Shown here: in pieces, positions 13,686 through 20,704 of the stretch
Layout: each line of letters opens with the position of its first letter
How positions within the stretch are numbered: the first letter of the stretch is position 1
Virus record (IMG/VR): IMGVR_UViG_3300021373_000903
Span: 1-24,481 of that record
Reading direction: 5' to 3' (one strand)
From: a virus
Length of the DNA: 24,481 nt
Notes under the pieces: model-generated
Database searches by the model: none
Told to the model about the DNA's origin: nothing
Seen by the model: only the letters and a program-made list of their open reading frames with translations
Made by a program: the position numbers and the translations under genes

Positions 13686-13719
13686 AGAGGTGTACATGGA
13701 AGCTCACATAATGTATGAT
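13686..13719 (+). promoter_or_regulatory. third copy of the AGAGGTGTAC element
   Basis: AGAGGTGTAC at 13686-13695 contains TGTACA, 17 nt before TATGAT (13714-13719). Here AAGAGG is also the ribosome site of the gene starting at 13696, so the match may owe its existence to that. It might be an internal promoter for the next ORFs. Confidence 0.3.
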
Positions 13720-13881
13720 GATAAGATGTCAGAACTCGAGTCTGACACCGTACTACGTATCGCACACTTTGCTCGTTCTCGCGGCTTTGACTATCACGCC
13801 GCAGCTTACACACCGGAAGGTCGTCGTGCAGCTGCTAAGCTCTTTTGGGATCACTACTTTGAAACCGAGGTTGAACTATGA
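13696..13881 (+). CDS. 61-residue hypothetical protein
   Basis: ATG 13696 is preferred over GTG 13690, because AAGAGG (13685-13690) is 5 nt before the ATG and overlaps the GTG. The product (MEAHIMYDDKMSELESD, then RIAHFARSRGFDYHAAAY) is helical, with aromatic and His residues in the middle and an acidic end. No family recognised. Its stop overlaps the next start by 4 nt. Confidence 0.7.
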   Translation: MEAHIMYDDKMSELESDTVLRIAHFARSRGFDYHAAAYTPEGRRAAAKLFWDHYFETEVEL

Positions 13882-14093
13882 GTAATCAACGACCGGGAAG
13901 GACACACCGAGCAACTGCAGGTGACAACCGAGGTATGGGAACAATGGCCTTCTTTAAGCAGGCTGCAATTGCACTAAATGAAGCTGGATATGAAGATCCA
14001 GCTTTTTACTTTGAACAGGTTGTAGATCATCTCCGCAGTGGAGGCTCTCTTCCTACAACACAGCGTGAAGTTGAAAAGGTTCTTGGGCTATGA
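13878..14093 (+). CDS. 71-residue hypothetical protein
   Basis: ATGA overlap with the previous gene. The basic N-terminus (MSNQRPGRTHRATAGDNRGM) looks disordered. The C-terminal half is helical (FFKQAAIALNEAGYEDPAFY, then HLRSGGSLPTTQREVEKVL), with the look of a small helix-turn-helix, though no DNA-binding family can be named. Part of the coupled small-ORF chain. Confidence 0.7.
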   Translation: MSNQRPGRTHRATAGDNRGMGTMAFFKQAAIALNEAGYEDPAFYFEQVVDHLRSGGSLPTTQREVEKVLGL

Positions 14094-14233
14094 ATTATGT
14101 TGCAAATGAGGCAGACGCTAAGTTCGCCTCTAACCTCATTAAGGCGGTAAATGCTTATCAGGCTAAAAAAGGTAAACCCCAGTTTCAAATTCAAACTAAA
14201 AAGAAAGATATCTACGTCATATTAAGATCTTAA
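14090..14233 (+). CDS. 47-residue basic protein
   Basis: ATG 14090 overlaps the stop of the previous gene (ATGA), and the TAA at 14231-14233 ends 3 nt before the late promoter. The product begins MNYVANEADAKFASNLIKAV and ends in a Lys-rich beta-like tail (QIQTKKKDIYVILRS). It closes the early-type small-gene cluster. Function unknown. Confidence 0.65.
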   Translation: MNYVANEADAKFASNLIKAVNAYQAKKGKPQFQIQTKKKDIYVILRS

Positions 14234-14236
14234 TTG

Positions 14237-14244
14237 TATAAATA
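14237..14244 (+). promoter_or_regulatory. T4-type late promoter TATAAATA
   Basis: Exact TATAAATA, 37 nt before the ATG at 14282, exactly at the border between the small early-type ORFs and the virion region. It probably drives the long late transcript that follows. Confidence 0.75.
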
Positions 14245-14281
14245 TATCCGTATATACAGTTTAGATTTAATGGGATAATCG

Positions 14282-15067
14282 ATGGCTCAGTATTCAGTTA
14301 CCCGCAAAGGGAAATTCTCTTCCCATAACAGAGACATACATGAAGTAGTAATGCTTGCCGATAAAGACGGCAACATTATTAATACTGCAGGGTCTGCATC
14401 GAATATCCCAATTGCTGGCGGTGATGTCAGCGGATACTCACATATCAATAAGTTTGGATATCGAGACGTTATTGCTGGTTCATACCAAACCATTTGGGAC
14501 AAAGCAGCAGACTATACATATGTGGCTGCAGGTCCATTGCTTGTAACTTCTAGTAACACTGCGGATGATAATGGTGGTACCGTTGAAGTTCAAGGATTGG
14601 ATGAAAACTATCTCCCTGTCACTGAAGTATTGACTATAGGCGGAGCTGCTTCTACAGCTCAATTCTCTAGAGTTTTTAGAGCGCTAATGATTACATCTAC
14701 AACAAATGGAACGAATCAAGGCACTATCAGCATTAAGAATGGAGCAACTGATGTTGCTCTTATTCGTCCCGAGAATGGCCAAACTCTAATGGCTTTATAC
14801 ACGATTCCAGCAGGAAAGACAGGTTATCTTCTTAAAGTTCATGGTTCTGTAGATGCTAATAATGATGCGACTTTCAGAATTTATGCCAGACCTTTTAGTG
14901 GATCTTTTAATGTTAAAGGTATGTTCGGCGTTTTTGCCAATAGCTTTGACTATGACTATCCTGTACCTTTAAGGTTTGAAGAAAAAACAGACCTTGAGAT
15001 TAGAGGATTATCTCAAAATGGGGTAGGTGGAGGAGCAATCTTCGACTTAATCTTGGTGGATAACTAA
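14282..15067 (+). CDS. putative virion structural protein, beta-rich
   Basis: First gene after the late promoter. The 261 residues are dominated by beta strands, Gly, Thr, Asn and Ser, with almost no Cys, as in phage decoration, fibre or tail-surface proteins. Landmarks are VSGYSHINKFGYRDVIAG near residue 50, IWDKAADYTYVAAGPLLVTS, DDNGGTVEVQGLDENYLPV, TIPAGKTGYLLKVHGSVDAN and a C-terminal GGGAIFDLILVDN. The region around residues 80-110 resembles repeats in podovirus and myovirus structural proteins of marine phages that I recall as uncharacterised. There is no signal peptide. Most likely part of the capsid or tail surface; exact position unknown. Confidence 0.7.
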   Translation: MAQYSVTRKGKFSSHNRDIHEVVMLADKDGNIINTAGSASNIPIAGGDVSGYSHINKFGYRDVIAGSYQTIWDKAADYTYVAAGPLLVTSSNTADDNGGTVEVQGLDENYLPVTEVLTIGGAASTAQFSRVFRALMITSTTNGTNQGTISIKNGATDVALIRPENGQTLMALYTIPAGKTGYLLKVHGSVDANNDATFRIYARPFSGSFNVKGMFGVFANSFDYDYPVPLRFEEKTDLEIRGLSQNGVGGGAIFDLILVDN

Positions 15068-15068
15068 T

Positions 15069-15323
15069 ATGGCTTGGACAGATATCCTTATGGGTGATGG
15101 AAACCCACACCCCTACTGGCAATACAACAACTCTCCGGCTGATCCAGGTGCTAACAGTCCATTGCGACCTTTATGGCAAAAACAGACAAACGGAATTAGA
15201 GCATATGGACTCAATAGTCAGAGAGAGGTCTATGTGCAGGTTAGAAGAACATCTGATCCAACCGATCTAGACTTTTCCGCCGGTGAACTTAGCAAAACAT
15301 TTTGGGACAATAACGTAGTATAA
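15069..15323 (+). CDS. 84-residue hypothetical protein
   Basis: Starts one base after the preceding stop; its own stop shares a base with the next ATG (TAATG). The product (MAWTDILMGDGNPHPYW, then GIRAYGLNSQREVYVQVRR) is Trp- and Asn-rich, with a proline-rich middle and beta-like tail. Probably a small virion component given its position; no family known. Confidence 0.7.
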   Translation: MAWTDILMGDGNPHPYWQYNNSPADPGANSPLRPLWQKQTNGIRAYGLNSQREVYVQVRRTSDPTDLDFSAGELSKTFWDNNVV

Positions 15324-16543
15324 TGAATACGTTTAAGAAATTCGTAGCTGAACAGAAGAATACCCATATGACTCACATCGAGGATAATGTCCTCTATGGC
15401 GGAGTCAAAGGAACTAGAGATGCTATCCTAGCGCTCAGGTCTTTACGTGATATGATGAAAGGTCAGCATGCAGGAAAGGTCAGCGTGAAGTGGGATGGTG
15501 CACCTGCAGTCTTCTGTGGCACTGATCCTACTGATGGTAAGTTCTTTGTTGCTAAGAAAGGTATCTTCAATAAGAATCCTAAAGTATACAAGACAGAAGC
15601 TGATATCGATGCAGACACATCTGGTGATCTGTCATGGAAGCTGAAGGTTGCGCTTAAGTTTTTTGCTAGACTTGGAATCAAAGGAGTCATTCAAGGTGAT
15701 TTACTTTTTACAAAACCTGATATTAAATCCGAAAAGATCGATGGAGTGGATTACATCACGTTTCATCCTAATAAGATTGTCTATGCTATCGAAAAGAACA
15801 GCAAGGATGCTCAAGAAATTAGAAAAGCGAAAATCGGAGTTGTCTGGCACACATCCTACACAGGAGACAGCTTCGAAAACATGAAGGCTTCGTATGGAGT
15901 AGATGTTACTAAGCTTAAAAAGACTAGCGATGTATGGCAGCAGGATGCAATGCTCCGTGACCTGACTAATATTGCAACTCTTTCTGACAAAGAGACTTCA
16001 GCAGTAAACAGACATTTGTCTGAAGCAGGTAAGCTATTCAATCAGATCAAAAGTTCTACTTTAAAAGAACTTCATAATGATCGTAATTTAGCAGAAATGA
16101 TTGAACAATTCAATAATACATTTGTAAGATCAGGTACACAGATCGGTGATACTACTCAGCATGTTCGTAATCTCATCGCTTTTATCAGTAATAAATATCA
16201 GAAAGAAATTGATTCTAAAAAGTCTGAACAAGGTAAGCAAAACTGGAAAAACAAGCAATCTGAAGTAATGAAGTTCTTCTCTCCTGATAATAAGAAGAGC
16301 TTAAAGGCCATGTTTGACCTTCAAAAGTCAATTGTGGCCGCAAAGTTATTGCTTATAAATAAACTGAACAGTATTAAGAACATTAAAACGTTCTTAAAAA
16401 CAACCAAAGGGTTCAGGTCAACTGAGCCTGAAGGTTACGTCGCTATTGATAAGCTGGCTGGTAACGCTGTTAAGCTAGTGAATCGTTATGAGTTTTCAAC
16501 AAACAACTTTGACCCAACTATTTTAGCGGGTTGGAGTAAATAA
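15323..16543 (+). CDS. ligase-like (KxDG) protein with a capsid-targeting-like N-terminus
   Basis: ATG 15323 overlaps the previous stop by one base. The N-terminus MNTFKKFVAEQKN resembles the T4 internal-protein targeting peptide ending at (L/I/V)-x-E. Residues 54-64 (SVKWDGAPAVF) contain K56-W-D-G59, matching motif I of ATP-dependent nucleic-acid ligases and capping enzymes, in which Lys takes the AMP. GVIQGDLLF (121-129) could be motif III, with Asp126 for the usual Glu, and KIGVVWHT (170-177) motif IV. The C-terminal half is a Lys-rich helical extension. The protein resembles a family in T4-like marine phages that I believe is catalogued as DUF6267. If correct, it is a virion-packaged ligase or nucleotidyltransferase; activity is inference. 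Confidence 0.8.
   Translation: MNTFKKFVAEQKNTHMTHIEDNVLYGGVKGTRDAILALRSLRDMMKGQHAGKVSVKWDGAPAVFCGTDPTDGKFFVAKKGIFNKNPKVYKTEADIDADTSGDLSWKLKVALKFFARLGIKGVIQGDLLFTKPDIKSEKIDGVDYITFHPNKIVYAIEKNSKDAQEIRKAKIGVVWHTSYTGDSFENMKASYGVDVTKLKKTSDVWQQDAMLRDLTNIATLSDKETSAVNRHLSEAGKLFNQIKSSTLKELHNDRNLAEMIEQFNNTFVRSGTQIGDTTQHVRNLIAFISNKYQKEIDSKKSEQGKQNWKNKQSEVMKFFSPDNKKSLKAMFDLQKSIVAAKLLLINKLNSIKNIKTFLKTTKGFRSTEPEGYVAIDKLAGNAVKLVNRYEFSTNNFDPTILAGWSK
16354..16361 (+). promoter_or_regulatory. possible internal late promoter TATAAATA
   Basis: Exact TATAAATA inside the ligase-like gene, 194 nt upstream of the outer-membrane protein start. AT-rich coding sequence may produce it by chance, but same-strand orientation before an abundant-looking late gene makes it worth noting. 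Confidence 0.35.
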
Positions 16544-16554
16544 AGAGGAACGAT

Positions 16555-17190
16555 ATGAAATATCTTATTTCCGCAATTGTGGCTACTGTTGTAGCTGCTC
16601 CTGCAATTGCACAAGATGCTGCTGATAATGGATCCGCTCTTATGTCCAACGCAACTGTCGGCGTATCTACCGATCTGGAAGGTAACGCAGACTGGACCGT
16701 TGGTGCAGAGTTGGGTATCGCTGGATTCGGTGTAGATGCAGGTTTCACACTCAATGACCGTGGTGACAACGCTGAAGATGACTATGCAATTAGTCTCGGC
16801 TCGGGCATGGACCTTGGTTTTGCCTCCCTCGACACCAGCATCAGCTATGCATGGGGTGCAACATCCGGTGCAGACCTGATTGGTCGCGGTGACGGTAACA
16901 CCTGGGGTGATGTAACACTCAACCCAACCCTGAACATTACTCCTGGCATTATCGGCGGTGAGTATGTATGGGTAGGTGGTTCTATGGACCTCGCTTCCGA
17001 CGGCGCTATTGACGTTGGTTGGGGCGGAGCTTCCTACGGAATCGGTTATACTCATGACCTGAACGACCGCGCGTCTATCGGTGTTAGCTGGGGTTGGTCT
17101 GTTGACGTGGTTGAGGATGAACTCACCGACGTCAATGACTGGGTAACCACTGCTGACGGTATGAAAATTGGCGTAGGCTTCAAGTTCTAA
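16555..17190 (+). CDS. phage-encoded outer-membrane beta-barrel protein
   Basis: A strong ribosome site (AGAGGAA) precedes ATG 16555. A signal peptide (MKYLISAIVATVVAAPAIAQ) leads a mature protein of about 190 residues, rich in Gly, Asp and aromatic residues, with alternating strands (ATVGVSTDLEGNADWTVG, LGIAGFGVDAGFTLND, SYGIGYTHDLNDRASIGVSW). It ends in VGVGFKF: the terminal Phe is the standard BAM signal of outer-membrane proteins. The expected fold is a barrel of about 8-10 strands. It could be a porin, a receptor-blocking or superinfection-exclusion protein, or a receptor decoy. Its GC-rich, Trp-rich codon use differs a little from the Lys-rich neighbours. Confidence 0.85.
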   Translation: MKYLISAIVATVVAAPAIAQDAADNGSALMSNATVGVSTDLEGNADWTVGAELGIAGFGVDAGFTLNDRGDNAEDDYAISLGSGMDLGFASLDTSISYAWGATSGADLIGRGDGNTWGDVTLNPTLNITPGIIGGEYVWVGGSMDLASDGAIDVGWGGASYGIGYTHDLNDRASIGVSWGWSVDVVEDELTDVNDWVTTADGMKIGVGFKF

Positions 17191-17191
17191 T

Positions 17192-17617
17192 ATGATTGGG
17201 TTTAAAGACTTCCTCTCCGCTTTAGCTGAGACTTCCTCTCCTAGTGAGGGGGAGTCTTTAGCCCTGTCTGAAGTACTGACTTTCCAAGGAAGACGTAAGA
17301 AGGCTATCGCCGCAAGACGCTACAAGCAGAAGCTTCAGCGGCAGAGAAAGATTGCTTTGAGAAGACCAGCCACTTTAGACAGATTAAGAAAAAGAGGTCG
17401 TAGATCAGCTACAGATGCTATCACCAAAAGATTCTATGGCGGAAAGAGTAAAAGAACCATGTCTTATGCTCAAAAAGCAAGAGTAGAAAAAAGGATCGCA
17501 ACAAAGCATCAGCCGGCCATGTCCAGAATCTCAAAGAGACTCCTCCCATCTAAAAGAAAGCTCGATGTTGCTAGACGCTCTGGCGGTAAGCGCCCGTCGG
17601 CACCAAAGGTATATTGA
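17192..17617 (+). CDS. very basic protamine-like protein, predicted internal head protein
   Basis: ATG 17192 begins one base after the previous stop. The N-terminus MIGFKDFLSALAETSS holds LAE, and about 12 residues on SLALSE occurs: two candidate prohead-protease sites. After them the chain is almost wholly Arg, Lys, Ala and Gln (for example GRRKKAIAARRYKQKLQRQR, then RLRKRGRRS and KRLLPSKRKLDVARRSG), with roughly a third basic residues and hardly any acidic ones. The acidic leader would be removed on cleavage, leaving a DNA-binding polycation. This suits an internal protein bound to packaged DNA. The stop is overlapped by the next ORF. No family named. Confidence 0.8.
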   Translation: MIGFKDFLSALAETSSPSEGESLALSEVLTFQGRRKKAIAARRYKQKLQRQRKIALRRPATLDRLRKRGRRSATDAITKRFYGGKSKRTMSYAQKARVEKRIATKHQPAMSRISKRLLPSKRKLDVARRSGGKRPSAPKVY

Positions 17618-17619
17618 TT

Positions 17620-18762
17620 ATGATTAATGGTTTTAAGCAGTATCTAGAAGAACAGTCCTCCGTAGGTTATCTCGTCTTTGGACGATTTAATCCACCGACG
17701 ACTGGTCACGAAAAGCTACTGGATAAGTTAGCTAAGACCGCTAGAGGTAGTAACTATTTTATCTTTACCTCACACTCTACAGATTCTAAAAAGAATCCTC
17801 TGGACTACTCCACTAAAATTAAGTTCATGCGCAAGATGTTTCCTAAGCATGCGCGGAATATTATTATGGATAAGTCTGCAAAGATGTGGTATGATGCTGT
17901 GATGCACATCTACAACAAAGGCTTTAAGAACCTAGTTATGGTTGTAGGTTCTGACCGTGTACAAAAATTTGAAAAAATTTTAAATGACTACAACGGTAAA
18001 AAAGCTAAGCATGGAATGTACAAGTTTGATACTATCAAGGTAGTATCAGCTGGAGAGCGTGATCCTGATTCTGATGATGTGTCAGGAGTGTCTGCTTCTA
18101 AGCAGCGTGAGAATGCAAAGAACAATGATTTCCGTAAATTTTCAATAGGTCTCCCTAAAGGAGTTAATGATTCCTTAGCAAAAGATCTGTTTAATGCAGT
18201 TCGAAAAGGAATGAATCTCAATGAAAATAAATCATTTGCTCAACATGTTATGCTGGCGCCAGTTTCCGAAACACGTGAGAGCTACGTTAGCGGGGAACTA
18301 TATGCTGTTGGCAGTTCGGTTCGGTTAAAAGAATCCGAAGAGATTGGCACCGTACACCATCGTGGTTCTAACTATCTGATCGTAGAGTTTGATGGTAATA
18401 AGAAGCGTGTATGGTTAGATGCTGTAGAAGAGGCCTGTTGGGACAACTACAAGCAGGTTGGAATGAAGATGAAGAACGGTAAGAAAGTTCCCAACTGCGT
18501 TCCGGAAAACAGTAAGACTTCTAGCCCACAGGACCCAGACATTAAAGACCGCAAAGGTACTCAACCTGCGGCATATCATAAAGGCCTCTCTAAGTCTACT
18601 AAGGCAAAGAGAGATGCACAGTTTAAGAAACAAGCTAAGATGGCTGACGATGATCCCAAGGCATACAAGCCTGCGCCTGGAGATAAGTCTACTAAGACTA
18701 AGCCATCCAAGCACACGTTAAAATTCAAGCATATGTATGGAGAAGCTCATGCTTACCTTTAA
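17620..18762 (+). CDS. nucleotidyltransferase (HxGH-like) with a capsid-targeting-like N-terminus
   Basis: ATG at 17614 or 17620; the second gives MINGFKQYLEEQSS, in line with the targeting peptides of neighbouring genes. Residues 17-34 (YLVFGRFNPPTTGHEKLL) are the nucleotide-binding loop of the nicotinate/nicotinamide-mononucleotide adenylyltransferase superfamily, with the first His of HxGH replaced by Thr. SGVSASKQR (about 165) is a variant of the C-terminal ISSTxxR motif. The catalytic domain ends near residue 195. A CTS-like linker follows (LNENKSFAQHV, then VSET), then a small beta domain near 230-265 and a Cys-containing CWDNYKQVGMKMKNGKKV module before a basic tail. The substrate is unknown (NAD precursor, CDP-sugar or other). 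Probably virion-packaged. Confidence 0.85.
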   Translation: MINGFKQYLEEQSSVGYLVFGRFNPPTTGHEKLLDKLAKTARGSNYFIFTSHSTDSKKNPLDYSTKIKFMRKMFPKHARNIIMDKSAKMWYDAVMHIYNKGFKNLVMVVGSDRVQKFEKILNDYNGKKAKHGMYKFDTIKVVSAGERDPDSDDVSGVSASKQRENAKNNDFRKFSIGLPKGVNDSLAKDLFNAVRKGMNLNENKSFAQHVMLAPVSETRESYVSGELYAVGSSVRLKESEEIGTVHHRGSNYLIVEFDGNKKRVWLDAVEEACWDNYKQVGMKMKNGKKVPNCVPENSKTSSPQDPDIKDRKGTQPAAYHKGLSKSTKAKRDAQFKKQAKMADDDPKAYKPAPGDKSTKTKPSKHTLKFKHMYGEAHAYL

Positions 18763-19000
18763 ATCATATCTTAACGAAGACGCAACTGCAGGATTAAAGA
18801 AAAAAGCTGAGAAGAGTGGAATGCCATTAGGTATTTTGCGTCAGGTTTATAATCGCGGGGTGGCTGCATGGAAGACAGGACATAGACCCGGGACCACTCC
18901 TCAACAATGGGGAATGGCTCGGGTCAATTCATTTGTAACCAAGTCTTCTGGTACCTGGGGTAAAGCAGACAAAGACTTGGCTTCTAAAGTAAGGAAATAA
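18749..19000 (+). CDS. small basic protein, DUF5824-like
   Basis: ATG 18749 (GGAGA just upstream) is chosen over 18737, because it places the motif MLTFKSYLNEDATAG at the N-terminus, as in the other targeting-type proteins. It overlaps the preceding gene by 14 nt. The 83 residues include GMPLGILRQVYNRGVAAWKT and a GHRPGTTPQQW segment. These match a short domain I recall as DUF5824 in phage proteins, usually fused to larger proteins; here it stands alone after its leader. Basic and probably DNA-associated. Family assignment from memory. Confidence 0.75.
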   Translation: MLTFKSYLNEDATAGLKKKAEKSGMPLGILRQVYNRGVAAWKTGHRPGTTPQQWGMARVNSFVTKSSGTWGKADKDLASKVRK

Positions 19001-19004
19001 ACTA

Positions 19005-19382
19005 ATGAACTATTTTACTTTTAAAAAGAATCTAACTGAAGCAGTTATTAAAGAAAATCAATATATGCCAAAAGGCGCCACTTCCCGGTCTGCATCAGAT
19101 CATCATCAAGACCATGCTGAAGATCATAAAGAAATGGCTAAAAAACACCGTAAGATCGGTGGACAAAAGCATGAGGCTGCTGCTAAACAACATGATAAAG
19201 CATCTGGCTTGCACCAGGATGCTTCTGACCACCACTATGAAATTAGTATGCACAGACAATCTGGTGGAACACACGATGCTGCACATCGCCAGAATAAAAA
19301 AGATGCGATGAATAACAGTAGAGCTGCAGCAACTGCATCTAAAACAGCATATAGCACTAGCCATACGTTTGGTGTAAAATAG
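19005..19382 (+). CDS. His-rich putative internal head protein
   Basis: AAGGAAATAAACTA precedes ATG 19005. The N-terminus MNYFTFKKNLTEAVIKENQ has LTE followed by A, a good prohead-protease site. The mature part is a long helical His/Asp/Lys/Gln/Ala-rich region (SDHHQDHAEDHKEMAKKHRK, GGQKHEAAAKQHDKASGL) with about 20 His in 125 residues. His/Asp pairs could bind metal or buffer packaged DNA, but no known motif is present. Related in composition to the proteins at 932 and 21004. Confidence 0.75.
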   Translation: MNYFTFKKNLTEAVIKENQYMPKGATSRSASDHHQDHAEDHKEMAKKHRKIGGQKHEAAAKQHDKASGLHQDASDHHYEISMHRQSGGTHDAAHRQNKKDAMNNSRAAATASKTAYSTSHTFGVK

Positions 19383-19392
19383 GTTTATAGAA

Positions 19393-19692
19393 ATGCAACG
19401 GTTTAAAGAGTACTATGAGATTGGTACTGATAAGTATACTAAGCACACCAAGAAGATGACTCCAGGTCAGATGGATGAAGGACCCGGTAAGTCTGAATCT
19501 TGGGAAGCTGGTTATAAGCGTAGGGTCGTAAAGACTACTAAGCCTGAGCATAAAGAAAAAGGTTATAAGTGGAGAATCAAAGGTAAAGACCGCCCTGAGA
19601 TTTCCATTAAGCTTTATAAAGCAAAGCCTTCTTATAAAGAGTTTACAAATCAAATGAAGCGTGTAGCTGGTCACGAGTTTGGGAGCCGATAA
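19393..19692 (+). CDS. 99-residue basic protein with a targeting-like N-terminus
   Basis: Starts MQRFKEYYEIGTDKYT: FKEYYEIG fits the N-terminal pattern more loosely, as Y-E replaces L-x-E. The rest is Lys-rich and soluble (GYKRRVVKTTKPEHKEKGYK), with a short C-terminal helix (YKEFTNQMKRVAGHEFGSR). The ribosome site is weak. The stop overlaps the next ATG (TAATG). No family known. Confidence 0.7.
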   Translation: MQRFKEYYEIGTDKYTKHTKKMTPGQMDEGPGKSESWEAGYKRRVVKTTKPEHKEKGYKWRIKGKDRPEISIKLYKAKPSYKEFTNQMKRVAGHEFGSR

Positions 19693-20393
19693 TGAAGTTT
19701 AAAAAATTACGCAATAAAACCAAAGCATGTGAAGACAACGAAGTCTCTAACCGCTCTGCTGCTCTAAAGCCTCAGATGTACAACGATCCTGTTACTGGCA
19801 AAAAGAAGGTAAGGATGGTTCCTGCCAAGACTAACATCGTTAAGACCAACGATAAAAAAGACATTGAGGAAGCTCATGATCCTAAGCACGTCAAGATGGC
19901 TATCGGTGTTGCTTCTGATAAGCGTTACAAGCAAGGTAACTACAGCGGTGCAGTACGTGCTATCGAGAAGATCAAGAAAGGTCTGTCTAAGCATCCACAA
20001 GTTGCTGCTGTCCTTAAAAGACAGAATGAAGCCAAAGACCCTGGTGAGTACGACAACGAGGGTGAAATGGCTAAGAACCAGCTTAAGTCTATTCTCCGTG
20101 ATGCTGGGCATATGGTCAAAATGTTTGATGATGAAGAGAATCTTCCTGAGTGGGTTCAGAATAAGATTACCAAGGCACAAGATTATCTTCAGTCTGCACA
20201 CAGCTATATGATGGGGCAGGATAATGGAGATGACAATGACGACGATGATGATGATAAAGATGTAAAAGAATCCCTTAATGATAAGATTAAGGAGAGAGAT
20301 AGGGCCAGAAGAGAAGCCATGAAGCGCATGACTCAAAGACGGAAAGAAGCCGAAAAGAGAGTGCGCCAAGGATATAAAGGATCTCAAAAATGA
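19692..20393 (+). CDS. lysine-rich modular protein with an acidic stretch
   Basis: ATG 19692 shares a base with the previous stop. A basic N-terminus (MKFKKLRNKTKACEDNE) is followed by a helical repeat-like region (GNYSGAVRAIEKIKKGLSKH) and the module GEYDNEGEMAKNQLKSILRD ... EENLPEWVQNKITKAQDYLQ (about residues 117-172). I recall that module repeated in prohead-core and internal proteins of T4-like marine phages. Next come a poly-Asp run and a very basic C-terminal helix (IKERDRARREAMKRMTQRRK). Opposite charges at the two ends fit a core or scaffold role in the head. Function not established. Confidence 0.75.
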   Translation: MKFKKLRNKTKACEDNEVSNRSAALKPQMYNDPVTGKKKVRMVPAKTNIVKTNDKKDIEEAHDPKHVKMAIGVASDKRYKQGNYSGAVRAIEKIKKGLSKHPQVAAVLKRQNEAKDPGEYDNEGEMAKNQLKSILRDAGHMVKMFDDEENLPEWVQNKITKAQDYLQSAHSYMMGQDNGDDNDDDDDDKDVKESLNDKIKERDRARREAMKRMTQRRKEAEKRVRQGYKGSQK

Positions 20394-20704
20394 AATCATT
20401 CGGCTGCTTTATAGATGAACCACCAATTGTGGAACAAGCAGAATACCAGGGTCGTAAGGTAAAGCTTAACGATCCATTCCGCTCCAATGACGGAAAGAAA
20501 AAATTTTATGTCTACGTTAAGAATGAAAAAGGTAACGTAATTAAACTTGGCTTCGGTGATCCAAACATGGAGATCAAAAGAGACGATCCCAATCGCCGTA
20601 AGAGTTTCCGTGCTAGACATAACTGTGAGAATCCTGGGCCTAAGTGGAAGGCTCGGTATTGGTCATGCTATCAATGGAGAGCAGGAGCAAAGGTAGACAA
20701 CTAA
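20390..20704 (+). CDS. small basic Cys-containing protein with a targeting-like N-terminus
   Basis: ATG 20390 overlaps the preceding stop; AAGGA is 9 nt upstream. The N-terminus MKSFGCFIDEPPIVEQAEYQ has IDE and, later, VEQ. The remainder is a compact basic domain (GRKVKLNDPFRSNDGKKKFY, VYVKNEKGNVIKLGFGDPN, then RRKSFRARHNCENPGPKW and ARYWSCYQWRAG). The two late Cys with His and Trp may form a metal site. The FGDPN plus RHNCxNPGPK pattern is widespread in phage genomes as an uncharacterised domain. Probably a DNA-binding internal or head protein. Confidence 0.8.
   Translation: MKSFGCFIDEPPIVEQAEYQGRKVKLNDPFRSNDGKKKFYVYVKNEKGNVIKLGFGDPNMEIKRDDPNRRKSFRARHNCENPGPKWKARYWSCYQWRAGAKVDN

Noticed and set aside
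16486-17055. 189-residue minus-strand ORF opposite the outer-membrane protein gene
   Set aside because: It is a shadow of a clear signal-peptide/barrel gene, is Cys/Thr/Val-rich without domain logic, and has no ribosome site.
19764-20399. 211-residue minus-strand ORF opposite the Lys/Asp-rich protein
   Set aside because: Its Ile/Leu/Phe-rich sequence is the reverse complement of Lys/Asp/Glu codons; the plus-strand gene is coupled to both neighbours.
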